Source: Dethiobacter sp.
GTDB taxonomy: Bacteria; Bacillota; Dethiobacteria; DTU022; UBA8154
Length of the DNA stretch: 64,000 bases
NCBI GenBank assembly: GCA_020725665.1
Contig: DYEO01000065.1
Span: 1-64,000, forward strand
Direction of reading: 5' to 3'
Shown here: positions 50,601-64,000 of the stretch, one piece after another
How the letters are laid out: every line of letters begins with the position of its first letter
How positions within the stretch are numbered: the stretch's first letter is position 1
Notes under the pieces: model-generated
What the model was told of the DNA's origin: nothing
The model's database searches: none
The model's input: the letters and a program-made list of their open reading frames with translations, nothing else
Translations under genes and position numbers: made by a program

Positions 50601-53600
50601 AAAGACTGTATCTTCCCGTATCAGCGGGCGATCTGCTTGAAGTTGCCGGCCATGTTTATGGGAGTAAACCCGCTATTGTCAGGATTGCCGAGACTCACGG
50701 GAATTTGCAGGCCCCCACAAAAGGAAGCGAGATTTTTACATTCGGCGAAAAGGAACTGGTGGCCTGGATTATTCCTTAATAATTAAATTAGGGTTGTCAA
50801 ACGTGGTATTATATTATATTATGTCATAAGAATGGTTTTTTTAGCGTATAAAGGTGGTAGGAAAGTGCAGGAAATAATGTGGGTATGGAAGGTGTGTTTT
50901 CCCAGAAAAGGACCGGATCTCCAGGCGGTATAAAAGGTGCTATAAGCTTTTATACACCGCAGGAATATCCGGTATATTTTTATACCGCAATGGGGACACG
51001 GAGTGAGAGTTAGAGGCATGAAGATTGCCATTGATGGACCGGCAGGAGCGGGCAAAAGCAGTGCTGCCAAAGAGGTAGCCCGCCGCCTGGGATATAAATA
51101 CCTGGACACAGGAGCTATGTACCGCGCCATAACCGTTAAGGCCCTGGCAAAAAATATTGACTTGCAGGATGAAGGTGAGTTGGTTGCGCTGGCAAAGTCC
51201 TGTGAATTGGAAGTAAAAGACGACGTAGAGAAGGGTAATCTGATCCTGCTGAACGGCAAAGATATTACCGAAGAAATACGCCAACCTCATGTTAATCAGG
51301 TTGTATCCATTGTTGCCGCTTCACCGGGAGTCCGGAGGGAACTGGTTCACCTGCAGCGCAAGGCTGCATTGAATAGCGGTAACATCGTTATGGAAGGCCG
51401 GGATATTGGCACCAATGTCCTAACCGATGCTGATTTTAAATTTTATCTCTCAGCTACCGTGGAAGAACGGGCAAAGAGGCGCTGGCTGGAGATGCGTGAG
51501 AAGGGAATAGAAATTTCCTTTAACGAACTGCGAGAGGAAATTTCGATGCGGGACCGTCTTGATCAGGAGCGGGAGGATTCGCCCCTTTGTATAGCTAGCG
51601 ATGCCTGTGTAATTGATACTACGCCTTATTCCCTGGCAGAGGTTGTTGATAAAATACTTTCTATAATATCCGGTGATTAAAATTACCGGGGAGTTGGGAC
51701 ATGTTTTATTATTTAATCACAGCCTGCTTTAGGATTTTCTTTAAACTCCTTTTTCGTTATCAAATCTACGGGTGGGAGAATATTCCGGAAAAAGGCGCCT
51801 ATATCATATGCTCCAACCATAAAAGCTGGTTCGATCCCCCACTGGTAGGGTCAGTCTGCCGGCATGCGTGCATCAATTTTATGGCTAAAGAAGAGCTCTT
51901 TCATATATTTCTTTTTGGCTCAATTATTAGAAAGCTGGGTGCATTTCCTGTCAAAAGGGATACAGCCGACCGTCGTGCTTTGAAGAAGGCATTACAATTA
52001 CTGGAAGAAGGCAAAATAATCGGCCTTTTCCCCGAGGGAACAAGAGTAAAAGGGGGGGAATTGGGTCAACCTTTTCACGGACCGGCTCTGATTGCTTTAC
52101 TAAGCAAAAAGCCTGTTTTGCCGGTCGCCGTTAAGTGGCCGGGCAAGCTTTTCCAGCCCGTCAGGATTACATTCGGAAACCTGTTATATTTTGAAGAAGA
52201 GGGAAAAATAAGAAAAGATATCCTGGAGAGGGTAAGCGCAAGAATTATAGGGGAGATCGGTTTACTGTTTAAGTCTTCCTGAAAACTGGAGAGGATTTAT
52301 TTGCCGGTTTTTTTAGCGGAGCATGCCGGCTATTGTAACGGTGTGCAGGCAGCCCTGCGTAAGACGCTGGATCAGGTTAGTGGAGGTAAAACAGTATCTA
52401 CCTTGGGCCCGCTCGTTCATAACGAAGATGTGCAACGCTTTCTGGAATCACAGGGCATTTCCACGGTGGAGACCCCGCAGGAATTGGGTAGCGGGACGGT
52501 TGTTATTCGGACACATGGTATAACGCCGGACCAACTCACTTACCTGCAGGAGAGGGAAGATCTTGAAATAGTTGATGCTACATGTCCTTATGTGCGCAAG
52601 GTCCAGTTGTTAGCCCGCGATTATGCACAAAAAGGATATGATATAATAATTTACGGAGACTACCAGCATCCGGAAGTACAAGCCTTGCTGGGATGGGCCA
52701 AGGGAAAGGCTCGCGTGTTGGCGCCGGAGAAAACTTCACTGGAAAAAGAGTTTTTTATCTCCCCGCAGTCGGTTTTTCTTTCACAAACCACGCAACGGGA
52801 GAAAGAATTTTTGGATCTGGCAGATGAGTTAAAAGAACACTGCCCCGGTTTAAAGGTCTGCCGGACCATATGCAAAGCAACCGTACTGCGGCAAAATGCC
52901 GCGGCGGCACTGGCAGCTACGGTGGACCTGATGCTGGTAGTAGGGGATTTATCAAGTTCCAACACCCGCAAGCTGGCTCAAGTTTGTCGTGAAATAACAA
53001 AAACCTACCAGATTACAGGACCGGCGGATATTCAGCGGGAATGGCTGGCAGGGGTAAGGAATGTGGGGATAACAGCCGGAGCATCAACTCCCCACTGGAC
53101 GATTAAGGAGGTCAAAGAAATGATGGAAGAGATGGAAAAGATGGAGCAGGAGAAACTAGAAGACAAGATCCAAGAAGAAAAGCCTTCCCAGGATGACGTT
53201 TCCCAAGATGAGGTAAAAGAATACCGACCGGGAGATATAGTGACCGGTAAGGTCGTCCTGGTTGATGATGATCAGGTCCTGATCGATATCGGTTACAAAA
53301 TGGAAGCAACCCTACCCAGGGGAGAGGTCTTCCTGGAAGGAGATAAATCATTAAAAGATCAGTTCTCCATAGGAGACACTGTAGATGTACTGGTTCTTAA
53401 AATGCTTGAACAGGACGAAAAAATCATCGTTTCCAGTAAAAGACGGCAACGGGAACGGCGATGGAAAGAACTGGAAGTTGCTATGAACGAGGGAAAGGTT
53501 ATACAGGGTATTGTTAAAAATGTTGTTCCCCGGGGAATTATTATCGATCTGGGCAGTGGCGTTGAGGGTTTTATGCCCGGCTCATTGGTTGATGTCCGCT

Positions 53601-56600
53601 ATATTCCTGATTTTGAACAGTTCCGTGGTGAAGTCTTTACTTTTAAAGTTTTGGAATTGAACCGGGAACGGGATAAAGTCATCCTTTCCAGGAAGCAGTA
53701 CCTGGAAGAAGAGTTGGAACAGAAAAAGCAGGAAACCATTGATAAGATAAAGGAAGGAGATATTATCAATGGCGTGGTAAAGAGGCTGACTGATTTTGGT
53801 GCCTTTGTCGATGTTGGTAATATTGACGGCCTTGTGCACATATCCGAGGTTTCCTGGCAAAGGGTTGCACATCCCCGTGACGTGCTCAAGGTCGGGGAGG
53901 AGGTACCCGTGAAGGTCTTGGAAGTAATTCCTGAAAGAGAAAGGATCAGCCTGAGTATCAGACAGGCCAAACCCGATCCCTGGACTGTGGCGGGCCAGGA
54001 ATTTGCCGCAGGGGATATTGTAAAAGGCCGTGTCACCAGGGTGGTTAATTTCGGTGCTTTCGTGGAACTGCTTCCCGGCGTGGAAGGGCTGGTGCATATA
54101 TCCCAGATGGCGGATTTTCATGTAAAGCACCCCTCTGAGATTGTGCAGGAGGGAGAGGAGATCGAAGTAAAAATCATTGATGCGAACGCCGCGGCCAAAC
54201 GGATCAGCCTTAGCATTAAGGATGCCCGTCCTGCTCCCCGCGATTTTTCCGTGCAATCGAATCAAAAAGAGGAGAACCAGGGAGTTACTCTTGGCGATGT
54301 TTTTGGAGATCTTTTTAATAATAAAGATAAAGATGAGTAGAATTAGTTTATTTTTCATGTAGAGTCAAGCTTCCGTCCCCAAGGGGAGGGAAGCTTTTTT
54401 GTCTTAAACGCCCCGGATAGACGATAAACCGCAAGCACAAACAAGTGCACCTTCTGCCATATCAGCAAGTCTTCGAATGTTTTCGCCGGTTCTCTCATTC
54501 TGACTCCTGACTTCTGTACATTTGTTCATTTTGGCAGGCGGAATATTTTTTTGCCTGCAGGTTAAGCTAAAAATTGCTGATGGAGAAAACTAAAACATAT
54601 AAAGGGGGTTTAAAATAATGAATACCGGTATCATCATTCTCCTTGCGATAGCTGTTATCGTCTATGCCGGGTTTGCGCACAGGGCGTTGGACCGGCTGCG
54701 CTTAACGGACCGGGGAGCCCTTGTTTTTCTGGTTGCCATGCTGCTTGGCGGTTTTCTCCCCGAGATCCCACTGGGCGCCAATATCAGCATCAATATCGGT
54801 GGAGGTTTAATCCCGATCATCCTGGCAATTTACCTGTTCAGCAAAGCGGAAAGCTGGGAAACGGGAAGAACACTTATCGCCGTTGTCATCACCACGGCGG
54901 TCGTTTATGCAACATTGAAAATCATACCGTTGGAGCCGACCTATAATATATTCCTCGATCCCCTTTACCTTATTGCCATTGTCGCCGGGCTGGTGGCCTA
55001 CCTCGCGGGACGCAGCAGGAGAGGCGCATTTATTGCCGGTATTATGGCCATTATTTTGAGCGATTTGCTGGCTTATATGGAGAATACTCTCATCGGAGTA
55101 AGGGCGACTGCCGTAATCGGCGGTGCCGGTTTTTTTGATGCCGTTGTAATTTCCGGTTTTATTGCGCTGGGCCTGGCGGAACTGTTTGGAGAGACAGCGG
55201 AGAAATTTGCCCCCTTTTTTGGAGCTAAAACCCGGAGTGAGGCAGAAGAGCATAAAGAAGAGGAAGGGGAAGGGGAAGGGGAAGGGGAAGGTCGTGGAGA
55301 TGAATAGCATGAACAAGCGTAAATTTATTCTGCTAATTATATTTCCCCTGCTCATATCATTGCTGCTGTTTGTGACGGATCCGGTAAACGCTGAAGCAGA
55401 TATGCCCTTAGAATTAAGTGAAGTCGAACATGGGTTGGCTTCTGGTTATTATACGATGAAGGACACGGAGGATAAGAGCGTCATTATGATGACTGCCCGC
55501 ATAATCCATGTCGGTGATGAGTATATAACCGGAAAAAACATCCACTATATCGTGGAAAGAGTAGAGGGCAATACGGCGTGGGCCCGTTCCCGTGGCCAAA
55601 TTAAACTATCAGATCCGCCTGATGTGCCCGGCATCTTTAAAAGCGGTATGTTGCCGCCGGCGGCACAGGGGAATAATCCCCCCGTTACCATTGGAGTTTT
55701 CCATTCCCACGGTGCTGAAGCATACGTTCCCAGTGACGGCACAGAAAGCATACCTGAGGGAGGCGGTATCCTTGATGTGGGTAAGGCATTTGCCGCAGCC
55801 CTGGAGGATAAGGGACTGCCGGTTAACCATTCCACGGAGACACACGTACCTCATGACGCCGGGGCTTATCACAGGTCTCGCAGAACCAAAGAGGAACTGA
55901 TGCGCCAAAACTCGGATGTGTTTTTTGATGTGCATCGTGATGCCGTTCCTGCCGAGCAATATACAGAAATTGTGGAGGGTAAGCCCACAGTCCAGATACA
56001 ATTTGTGGTGGGGCGTCAAAACCAAAATCTCGAGGTTAACCGCGGTTTTGCGGAAAGCCTGAAGAATGTCACGGACCAGCTTTACCCCGGTCTGATCAAG
56101 GGAATCTTTATGGCCCGGGGGAATTATAACCAGGATATGACGCCCCTTTCCCTGTTACTGGAAGTGGGTTCCCATGAAAACACACGGGAGGGAGCGGAGA
56201 AATCCGTTGCCCTTTTTGCCGATGCCGTGAATTTTTACTTTGCCGGCCCCGAAGGGGCCAGGGCACAGCGGACTGCCGGGGTGACGGCTCTGCGCACCGT
56301 TCTCTGGATTATTTTAATTGCTCTGCTTGCAGTTGGTGCTTACCTCCTGATCAGCACCGGCAGCATCGAGGAGGCGCGGGCAAAGCTCAGGTCTTTTATG
56401 GAAAAAGAATTTGCCGAATTTAGGGGACGCTTAAAGAGATAGTCGCCCATGCTGCCCTTTTCAGGATAATGGCAAGGGAGAGTAAAGGAGTAATCTAACT
56501 GGAGACGATACTACAAACTGAACCTTACATTCAGGCTATTGTTAACGGTGTGATTATAGGAACGTTAACACGCTACTACCTGCTGCGCAGGGATTACCGC

Positions 56601-59600
56601 CAGTATCCCAGCTATCCTCACGGGGTGGTCGCCAACCTGGCCCTTGGTTTTATTGCCGCCGTAATTGGGGCCGTAGCTGTGCCGGCCCTTGCGGAAAAGG
56701 AGTTTACGGCGGTTACCTTTCTCGCCCTTGCCGCAACCCAGTTCCGGGAAGTGCGCAATCTGGAAAGGACCATGCTCCTGAATCTGGACAGCATGCAGCT
56801 TGTGCCCCGTGGTCCTGAATATATTGAAGGGATCGCCCGTGTTTTCGAGGCGCGTAATTACCTGGTTATGTTTACTTCCCTCCTGGTAGGCGGGGTCACC
56901 TTTTGGGGCAATATTTTTTACGGCCTGCTGGCCGGCCTGATCGCTGTCTATGCAACCGGATGGGTAATGCGGGGGAAAGTGGTGGGCCAAATTGCCACAG
57001 TGCGGGAGGGAAAGGTTTATTTTGAAGGACCTAATCTTTTTGTGGAAAATATCCATTTTATGAACCTGGGTACGGAAGAAGTAAGAAATAACTACCGCAA
57101 GCGTGCCCTCGGTGTTGTGATTGAACCCCGTGACGACAACGGGCGCGCCACCCTTGCCAACAACGGTCAGCGTATGGCCATTGCCCATGATGCTGCCGCC
57201 CTGTTGGGGGTATACCGGGACATGGATACGGCGGAATTTACACCGGTGGTACGGCGGCATTTGGATACGGGCCGGGTGGCGCTCGTTATCGTTCCTATAG
57301 AAAAGGATATAGCTTTCTTGCTGGAAGCGGTAAAAAGGGTACCAGTTCTGGAAAGCGCCTTACGTATGCCCCTGAAAAACCCTGTGGGCCGAAAAGCATC
57401 AGATTAGCGATGTAAAGGAATTGATACAATTGAACCTGGAGAAAGTTATTCTGGCTGTCATCACCCTGGACCGAGACAAAGTCAGCGCGGGAGGGGCACC
57501 GCTTTTTTTTGCGTCGGATAAAGAAGAACAGGAAAAAATAGCCATCTACCTGGCACGAATCACTGAAGGAGTCATCCATGATCTGGAAAATGGTGTTTTT
57601 ATCTTGGTTAAACATTAGGATATTGGTATGAAGATTATCTACCACTGTTTCGGGGGGACTCATTCATCTGTCCTCTGCGCAGCAATCCATCTGGGTATCA
57701 TATCGGATCAGCATATCCCCGGCTACCAGGAACTGATGAATTGTCCATATTTCGACAAAGTCTCCGGTTCAGAGGTTGGTATAATACACCATATGGGTCG
57801 TGACGAAAGGGAAAATGACATCTATATCCTGGGATGCCGCAGTTGCGGTCCCATCGTGGAGAAGATTATAAGGGAAATGGGTCGTCTGCTGGGAATTGCA
57901 CCGGATGAAGTAGTGATGGTCGATACCACCCCTTACCTGAATATATTACTTAAAATGGGAGGGTTTCTTTCCCGCGGCCTGGGTCTGGTCGGACCGGGGC
58001 GTATAATATTATACCGGGGAATACGCCTAGCCTTTCCAAGTTTTAAAGGTCTTGTGCGGAAGGTAAAAAAACAAGTAACTTAGGAGCGTTTCCGAAGTAT
58101 GAGATATAAAGTCTCCATCCCTTATTGATTACAGCCAATCTTGACAGGGAAGGAACAGATATAGGATAATGATGAAAATTCAACCTGGAGGGCAGGGGGA
58201 TGCTGATGCCGCGGGGCTATACTGTTGCGACAGTAAATAAATATTCTCCGGCCCACCGGGTGGGCCTGGAAGCGGGAGATCGCCTGATCAGGATAAATGG
58301 TTCTTCCTTTTACGACGTACTGGATTACTATTACCTCTGTGCCGGAGATCGGGTTGACCTTGAATTTACTAAAAAGAGTGGCAGCCGTTGCCGGCGTATT
58401 GTTGGTAAAGAGTACGACGAAAATCTGGGCCTGGAGTTTTCCACCCCCACTATCGGTCCCCTGCGCCGCTGTCAAAACTGCTGCATATTCTGTTTTATCG
58501 ACCAACAACCGGAAGGATTGCGTCCTTCTCTTTATGAAAAAGACGATGATTACCGCCTCTCTTTTTTACACGGAAATTATATAACTTTGACAAATGCGGT
58601 CAGGGGTGAATTGAAACGTATTGCACGTCGCTGTATCTCGCCCCTTTACATCTCTATCCACGCCACTGATCCTGCCGTACGGCGTGCCATGATGGGCAAT
58701 AAAGCAGCGGGAGAAATCATGGACCAGTTGACATGGCTGGCTGAGGCTGGGATAAGTATGCACGGTCAGGTAGTGATCTGCCCCGGTTATAATGACGGCG
58801 CCGTGTTGAAAAAAACAATCAGGGATTTGGCTCAACTTTATCCGTACTTAAAGACAGTTGCGCTGGTTCCGGTGGGGCTTACCCGTTATCGCAGGGGGCT
58901 GGTTCCGTTACGCCCGCTGACGCCGCAGGCAGCGTCCAAAATTGTGCAATACTGCTCCCGGAGGCAGGCACATTTCCAGGAAAAATTTGGTACGCCCTTT
59001 ATCTACCTTGCTGATGAATTCTATCTCTTATCCGGGCTAGCGCTGCCTCCCCATCAACATTACGGTGATTACGAGCAACTGGAAAACGGCGTGGGACTGT
59101 TACGCCTCTTTTTAAATGACCTGGACACATGGAAACAGCATGCTAATCCGGTTATCTCCGGAAAGAGGGAAATCTCCTGCGTCACCGGTGAGGCCGCCGG
59201 ACCTTTTCTGCATATGTTTATGCAGGAACTTGCAAAAATATCCGGGTTAAAAAGCCGCCTGTATATTTTAGCCAACCGTTTCTGGGGAGGGAATGTCAAC
59301 GTAGCCGGCCTTTTAAGCGGCCGGGACCTGTTGCAAGGGCTTACGGGTAAACCGTTGGGGGAGGCTGTCTTTATTCCCGCTGTAATGCTAAAAGAGGGGT
59401 CCGGGTTGTTTCTGGATGGTATTTCTTTAAAAAAACTTTCCGCTGCCCTGAAGATACCGGTGATTCCGGTGCAAACGCTGCTGGAAATCCGCCGTTTTTT
59501 GGCGGGATAAGTGCAGCGCCATAAAATTCAGGCATGAGTCGAAAGTCAAAAGTCGAAGGTTGGAACTGAATAAAGTCAAATGTCGAAAGTCGAAGGCGCG

Positions 59601-62600
59601 AAACTGTTGTCCTTAGACTTAATTGGAATGACTTTTGACCTGGACTTTGGACCTTAGACTGTTATTTGACCTTGGACTTTGGACTTTAGACTGAAAAAAG
59701 GAGGGATGAAATAAAGTTGTCTTTACCTCTGGTTGCGATTGTTGGCCGTCCCAATGTGGGCAAATCAACTCTTTTTAATCGTCTTGTGGGAGGGAGGCGT
59801 GCTATCGCCGAGAAGACTCCCGGGGTGACACGAGATCGACTTTATGGGAAGGTAACGTGGTTGGACAGCGAATTCCTGGTAATAGACACCGGGGGTATTA
59901 TTGTTCCGGAAAAAGAAGTGGAAAACCAGGTGCGCAAGCAGGCCCTTTTGGCCATGCAAGAGGCATCGTTAATCCTCTTTGTAGTGGATGGCCGCCAGGG
60001 TATTACCCCGCTGGACGAGGAAATTGCCGGTATTTTACGCCGGCAGGAGAAGCCTGTTATCCTGGTTGTTAATAAAATGGAAAAAGAGGAGCATCAGGTC
60101 GGCGAATTTTACCGTTTCGGGCTCGCCGATCCTTTTCCTGTTTCCGCAGCGCACGGTTTTAATACGGGTGATCTGTTGGATAATATTATCACCTTCTTGC
60201 CCGAGCCTGCTCCCTCGGTTACGGAAGGGGAAGGACCCATGCGCATTGCTGTAGCAGGCCGGCCTAACGTGGGGAAATCTTCACTGGTAAATTTTCTGCT
60301 GGGCGAAGAAAGGGTTATCGTCAGCGATGAGCCGGGAACGACACGGGATGCGGTGGATACTCTACTGAAAAGGGACGGAAAGGATTATATACTGGTTGAT
60401 ACCGCCGGTATACGAAAAAAAAGCAAGGTGCGGGAGAACATTGAATATTACAGTGTAATGCGCTCACTGAGAGCTATAGAAAATGCCGATATTGTTTTAC
60501 TGTTGCTGGACGCCGGAGAGGGTGTTATAGAGCAGGATCAAAGAATTGCCGGTTATGTGCGTGACAACGGCAAAGCACTTATCATCTTACTGCACAAGTG
60601 GGATCGGCAAAAGGCCCTGCGTCGCCAGGATGGCGGGAAAGAAAGCAGTGCCCGCGTACGGGAACTGTTGAAATTCGTTTCTTATGCTCCTGTACTCCCG
60701 ACCTCCATTTATGAGCCATGGCTTTTAAAAAGGCTTTTCCCCCTAATCGAGGCAGTATATGAACAATACAACAGGCGTATTACCACCCCTCATTTAAATA
60801 GATTCCTGGAAGACGCGACAGCGGTAAATCCCCTGCCCACACACCGGGGTAAAAAAGGCAGGATTTATTACTGCACGCAGCCGACAGCAAAGCCTCCGAC
60901 TTTTGTTTTTTTTGTAAACGATTCTTCGTTGATACACTTTTCTTACATGCGCTACCTGGAAAACCGCCTGCGGGAGGCTTTCGCGCTGGAACATACTCCC
61001 GTCAAATTAATGCTGAAAACACGGCGACGGAAAGGAGAAGGATAAGGTGATATCCCTGTTAACTGTTGTTATAGCGTATTTAATTGGTTCGGTGTCCATC
61101 GGATATCTTTTTGCCAGGTGGTTCAAAGGAGTGGATATTCGCAAGCAGGGAAGCGGTAATACGGGGGCTACCAATATTTCCCGTCTCATGGGCTTTAAAA
61201 TGGCTGTACTAGTCCTGATCCTGGATGCGCTGAAGGGTTTTATTGCCGTACATCTGGCCTTATTGTTCCTGCGTAGAGATCTGCTGGCGGGCGAATGGGT
61301 CGTGCTGCTTTGCGGCGTGGTTGTAATTGCCGGGCATAATTGGCCTCTCTATTTTAATTTTAAAGGGGGGCGTGGGGCCGCAACGATGCTTGGCGTTTTC
61401 CTTGCTCTAATACCTGTCCCCGCACTTATTGTCTTTGCTGTTGTTGTTGCCATTATTGCCGCTACCCGTTATGTTTCTCTGGGTTCTATCGCCGGAGCAG
61501 CGGCAATTCCCGTCACCATGATCATTATAGACAAGCCGTCTGAATATTTTTATTTCGGTCTGTTAATCAGTTTTGTGATTATTTTTCAGCACAGGGAAAA
61601 CATAAAGCGACTAATTAAGGGAAAAGAATCAAAACTGGGTGAAAAATTAACAGCACAGGGAAAGCGGGTAAAATAAATGGAGATCGGGGTGATCGGAGCG
61701 GGTAGCTGGGGGACAGCGCTGGCGATCCTGCTGGCCAAAAAGGGATTTCCCGTAACACTCTGGGTCCGCCGTGCGGCCTTTTGTGAAAAAATAATAGCGG
61801 CAGGTGAAAATGTTGATTACCTGCCGGGGGTCGCTTTACCTGATTTGGTGCAGCCTACGTCCGATTTAAAGCAAGCGGTGCGTAATAAAGAATTAATCCT
61901 CATGTCCGTCCCTTCTCATGCCGTTGCGGAGATGAGCTTCAGGATTGATGCTCTTATCGACGGTAATCCCATTATTGTGAATACGGCTAAAGGGCTTGTG
62001 GAAGGCTCACTGCGCAGGCTATCCCAGGTTATATGCGATAATCTGCCCCTAAATCAATCCCATTGTCATGTGGCTGTTTTATCCGGTCCCAACCATGCCG
62101 AAGAGGTAAGCAGGCTTACGCCAACGGCAACCGTTGTTGCTGCGGAGGAGAAGGCGGTGGCGGAGCAGGTTCAGGATATCCTCATGACGCCTTACTTTCG
62201 CGTCTATACCAACCCCGATGTCACGGGTGTAGAGTTGGGAGGGGCCCTGAAAAACATTATTGCTATCGCATATGGTGCCTGTGAAGGCCTTGGCTATGGC
62301 GACAATACCAAGGCTGCACTCATAACTAGAGGCCTGGTGGAGATTACCCGCCTGGGCCGGGCTATGGGAGCAAGAAGCGCTACATTCAGCGGTTTAACAG
62401 GAGTGGGAGATCTCTTCGTCACCTGCACCAGCAAACACAGCAGAAACCGTTACGTGGGGTTGATGCTGGGCCAGGGTAAGAAACTGGACGAGATAACCGC
62501 TTCCATGCAAATGGTAGCAGAAGGAGTTAAAACAGCAAAAGCGGCTTATTTACTAGCAAGGCATTACGGGGTGAAGATGCCTATTACCGCAGAGGTATGT

Positions 62601-64000
62601 TCCATATTATTTGAGGGACGCAAACCGGAAGAAGCGGTGCAAAACCTGATGCGCCGGGACAAAACATTTGAGATAGAAGATATGGCTTTTGAATAGATAA
62701 GGGGAGTAAAGCATATTTTTAAGGAGAACCTGTGTGAATGTAAATTCATACAGGTTTTTCTTTATCAGGAGTAATATTGTCCATTAACCTTCATATAAAT
62801 ATAACGTTAAAACATTTACGGCAATATCGCACCCGAAATAGGGGAGGGGAGAAGCGGTGAAATTTAACCTTTATGAAGATATTATTGAACGAACAGGAGG
62901 GGATATCTATTTAGGGATCGTGGGTCCGGTCCGCACGGGTAAATCAACATTTATTAAAAAATTCATGGAAATACTCGTACTCCCCAACATAGAAAATTCT
63001 TATATACAGGAAAGGACAAGGGATGAGTTACCTCAGGCAAGTGCTGGCAAAACGATCATGACCACGGAACCAAAATTCATCCCAGACGAAGCTATCGAGA
63101 TCAGGCCGGCGGAGAACATCTCCATGCGTGTTCGTCTGGTTGACTGCGTTGGTTACACGGTGCCGGGAGCGGTGGGCTATCACGACGGGGAGGAGAAACG
63201 TATGGTCTCCACCCCCTGGTTTGATCAGCCCATTCCCTTTGAAGAAGCAGCGGAAGCGGGGACACGTAAGGTTATCAAGGAACATTCCACTGTTGGTGTG
63301 GTTATTACCACCGATGGGACAATCACGGATATTCCCCGTGATAACTATGTGGACGCTGAAAGAAGGGTAATTGACGAGCTTAAGGAAATCGGCAAACCGT
63401 TCGTGGTTATTCTGAACTCCGCCTTTCCTTCATCAGAAAAGGCTGTCAGCCTCAAGGAAGAGCTAAGCGAGGCATATGGTATTCCCGTTGTACCGTTAAA
63501 TTGCTTGGAGTTAACCGAAAACGATATCAAACTTTTATTTAAGGAAGTGCTCTATGAGTTTCCCGTCCAGGAGATCAGCATTAACCTGCCTTCCTGGATA
63601 GAAGTGCTGGAACCTTCCCACTGGCTTGTAGAGGATTATACAAGAATTATTCGGGAAAACATTCTTCAGGTAGAACGGTTACGGGAAATCGAGACCGCCT
63701 TGAAAGAGATCCAAAAATTAGATCTCATCGAAACTGCTGTCCTGATAGACGTGGAACTGGGCAGCGGCAAGGCCTACCTGGAGATCGATGCACCGCAGCA
63801 GCTCTATGACAAGGTACTTTCCGAGATATGCGGCACGGAAATTGTAGATCAAGCAGATCTTTTGAAGACTCTCCAGGAATTCTCCTATGCCAAGAAGGAA
63901 TATGATAAGATAGCCGAGGCTATGCTACAGGTAAGGGAAAAGGGGTACGGAATTGTTCCTCCCATGCTCGATGACATAGTTCTCGAAGAACCGGAAATAA

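Overview
The window comes from an anaerobic, endospore-forming member of the Firmicutes (class Clostridia, resembling the Moorella/Desulfotomaculum/Syntrophomonas side). The reasons are the sporulation gene content (spoIIIAF-AH, spoIVB, spo0A, spoIIM, spoIIAA-AB-sigF, spoVAC-AD-AE-AF, ytfJ, spmAB, spoIIP, spoIVA), the IspH-ribosomal protein S1 fusion, many TTG/GTG starts, strong AGGAGG ribosome binding sites, and an iron-sulfur electron-transfer cluster instead of aerobic functions. All recognised protein genes lie on the + strand. The order is chromosomal core synteny, with no phage, transposase, CRISPR or tRNA seen.

Regions: 1-2000 is the tail of the spoIIIA operon. 2039-3417 is an Asp23/AmaP/DUF2273 envelope-stress unit. 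3450-14327 holds nusB, a three-gene NADH/flavin/iron-sulfur complex (NuoE-like, NuoF-like and a 1240-residue GltD-NuoG-like fusion), two divergent folD paralogues, xseA, xseB and ispA. 14334-15552 holds an OLE (ornate, large, extremophilic) RNA with a clear promoter and closing stem, followed by its membrane partner gene oapA. 15572-23491 is dxs, tlyA, nadK, recN, spoIVB and spo0A. 23657-32544 is steA, an MctB-like gene, a glycosyltransferase, an MraY-like gene, DUF3866, spoIIM, xerD, deoB and a pyrimidine phosphorylase. 32791-39960 is dacF, the spoIIA operon, dodecin and spoVA. 40097-50779 is a degenerate nucleotidyltransferase, an M50 protease, trpS, scpAB, DUF2953, ytfJ, a second carboxypeptidase, spmAB, rluB, a phosphatase and two unknown genes. 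51018-64000 is cmk, plsC, ispH-rpsA, DUF1614, spoIIP, the YIEGIA pair, DUF3189, DUF512, der, plsY, gpsA and the start of spoIVA.

The genes serve three linked themes. One is sporulation: master regulator, first forespore sigma factor, engulfment, coat base, channel and cortex proteins, with sigma-H, sigma-F/G and sigma-E promoter candidates readable upstream of several. The second is one-carbon and redox metabolism, with the NuoEF/GltD-NuoG complex directly upstream of folD. The third is isoprenoid, lipid and envelope synthesis (ispA, dxs, ispH, plsC, plsY, gpsA, D,D-carboxypeptidases). Intergenic junctions are marked by three families of short interspersed repeats and by decayed remnants of a four-helix-bundle (S23/IVP-type) reading frame.

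The most noteworthy items are the OLE RNA/OapA locus, the complementary loss of catalytic residues in the two FolD proteins, a nucleotidyltransferase lacking its metal-binding aspartates, a leader with mutually exclusive hairpins before cmk, and near-cognate (ATA, CTG) start codons backed by strong ribosome binding sites.
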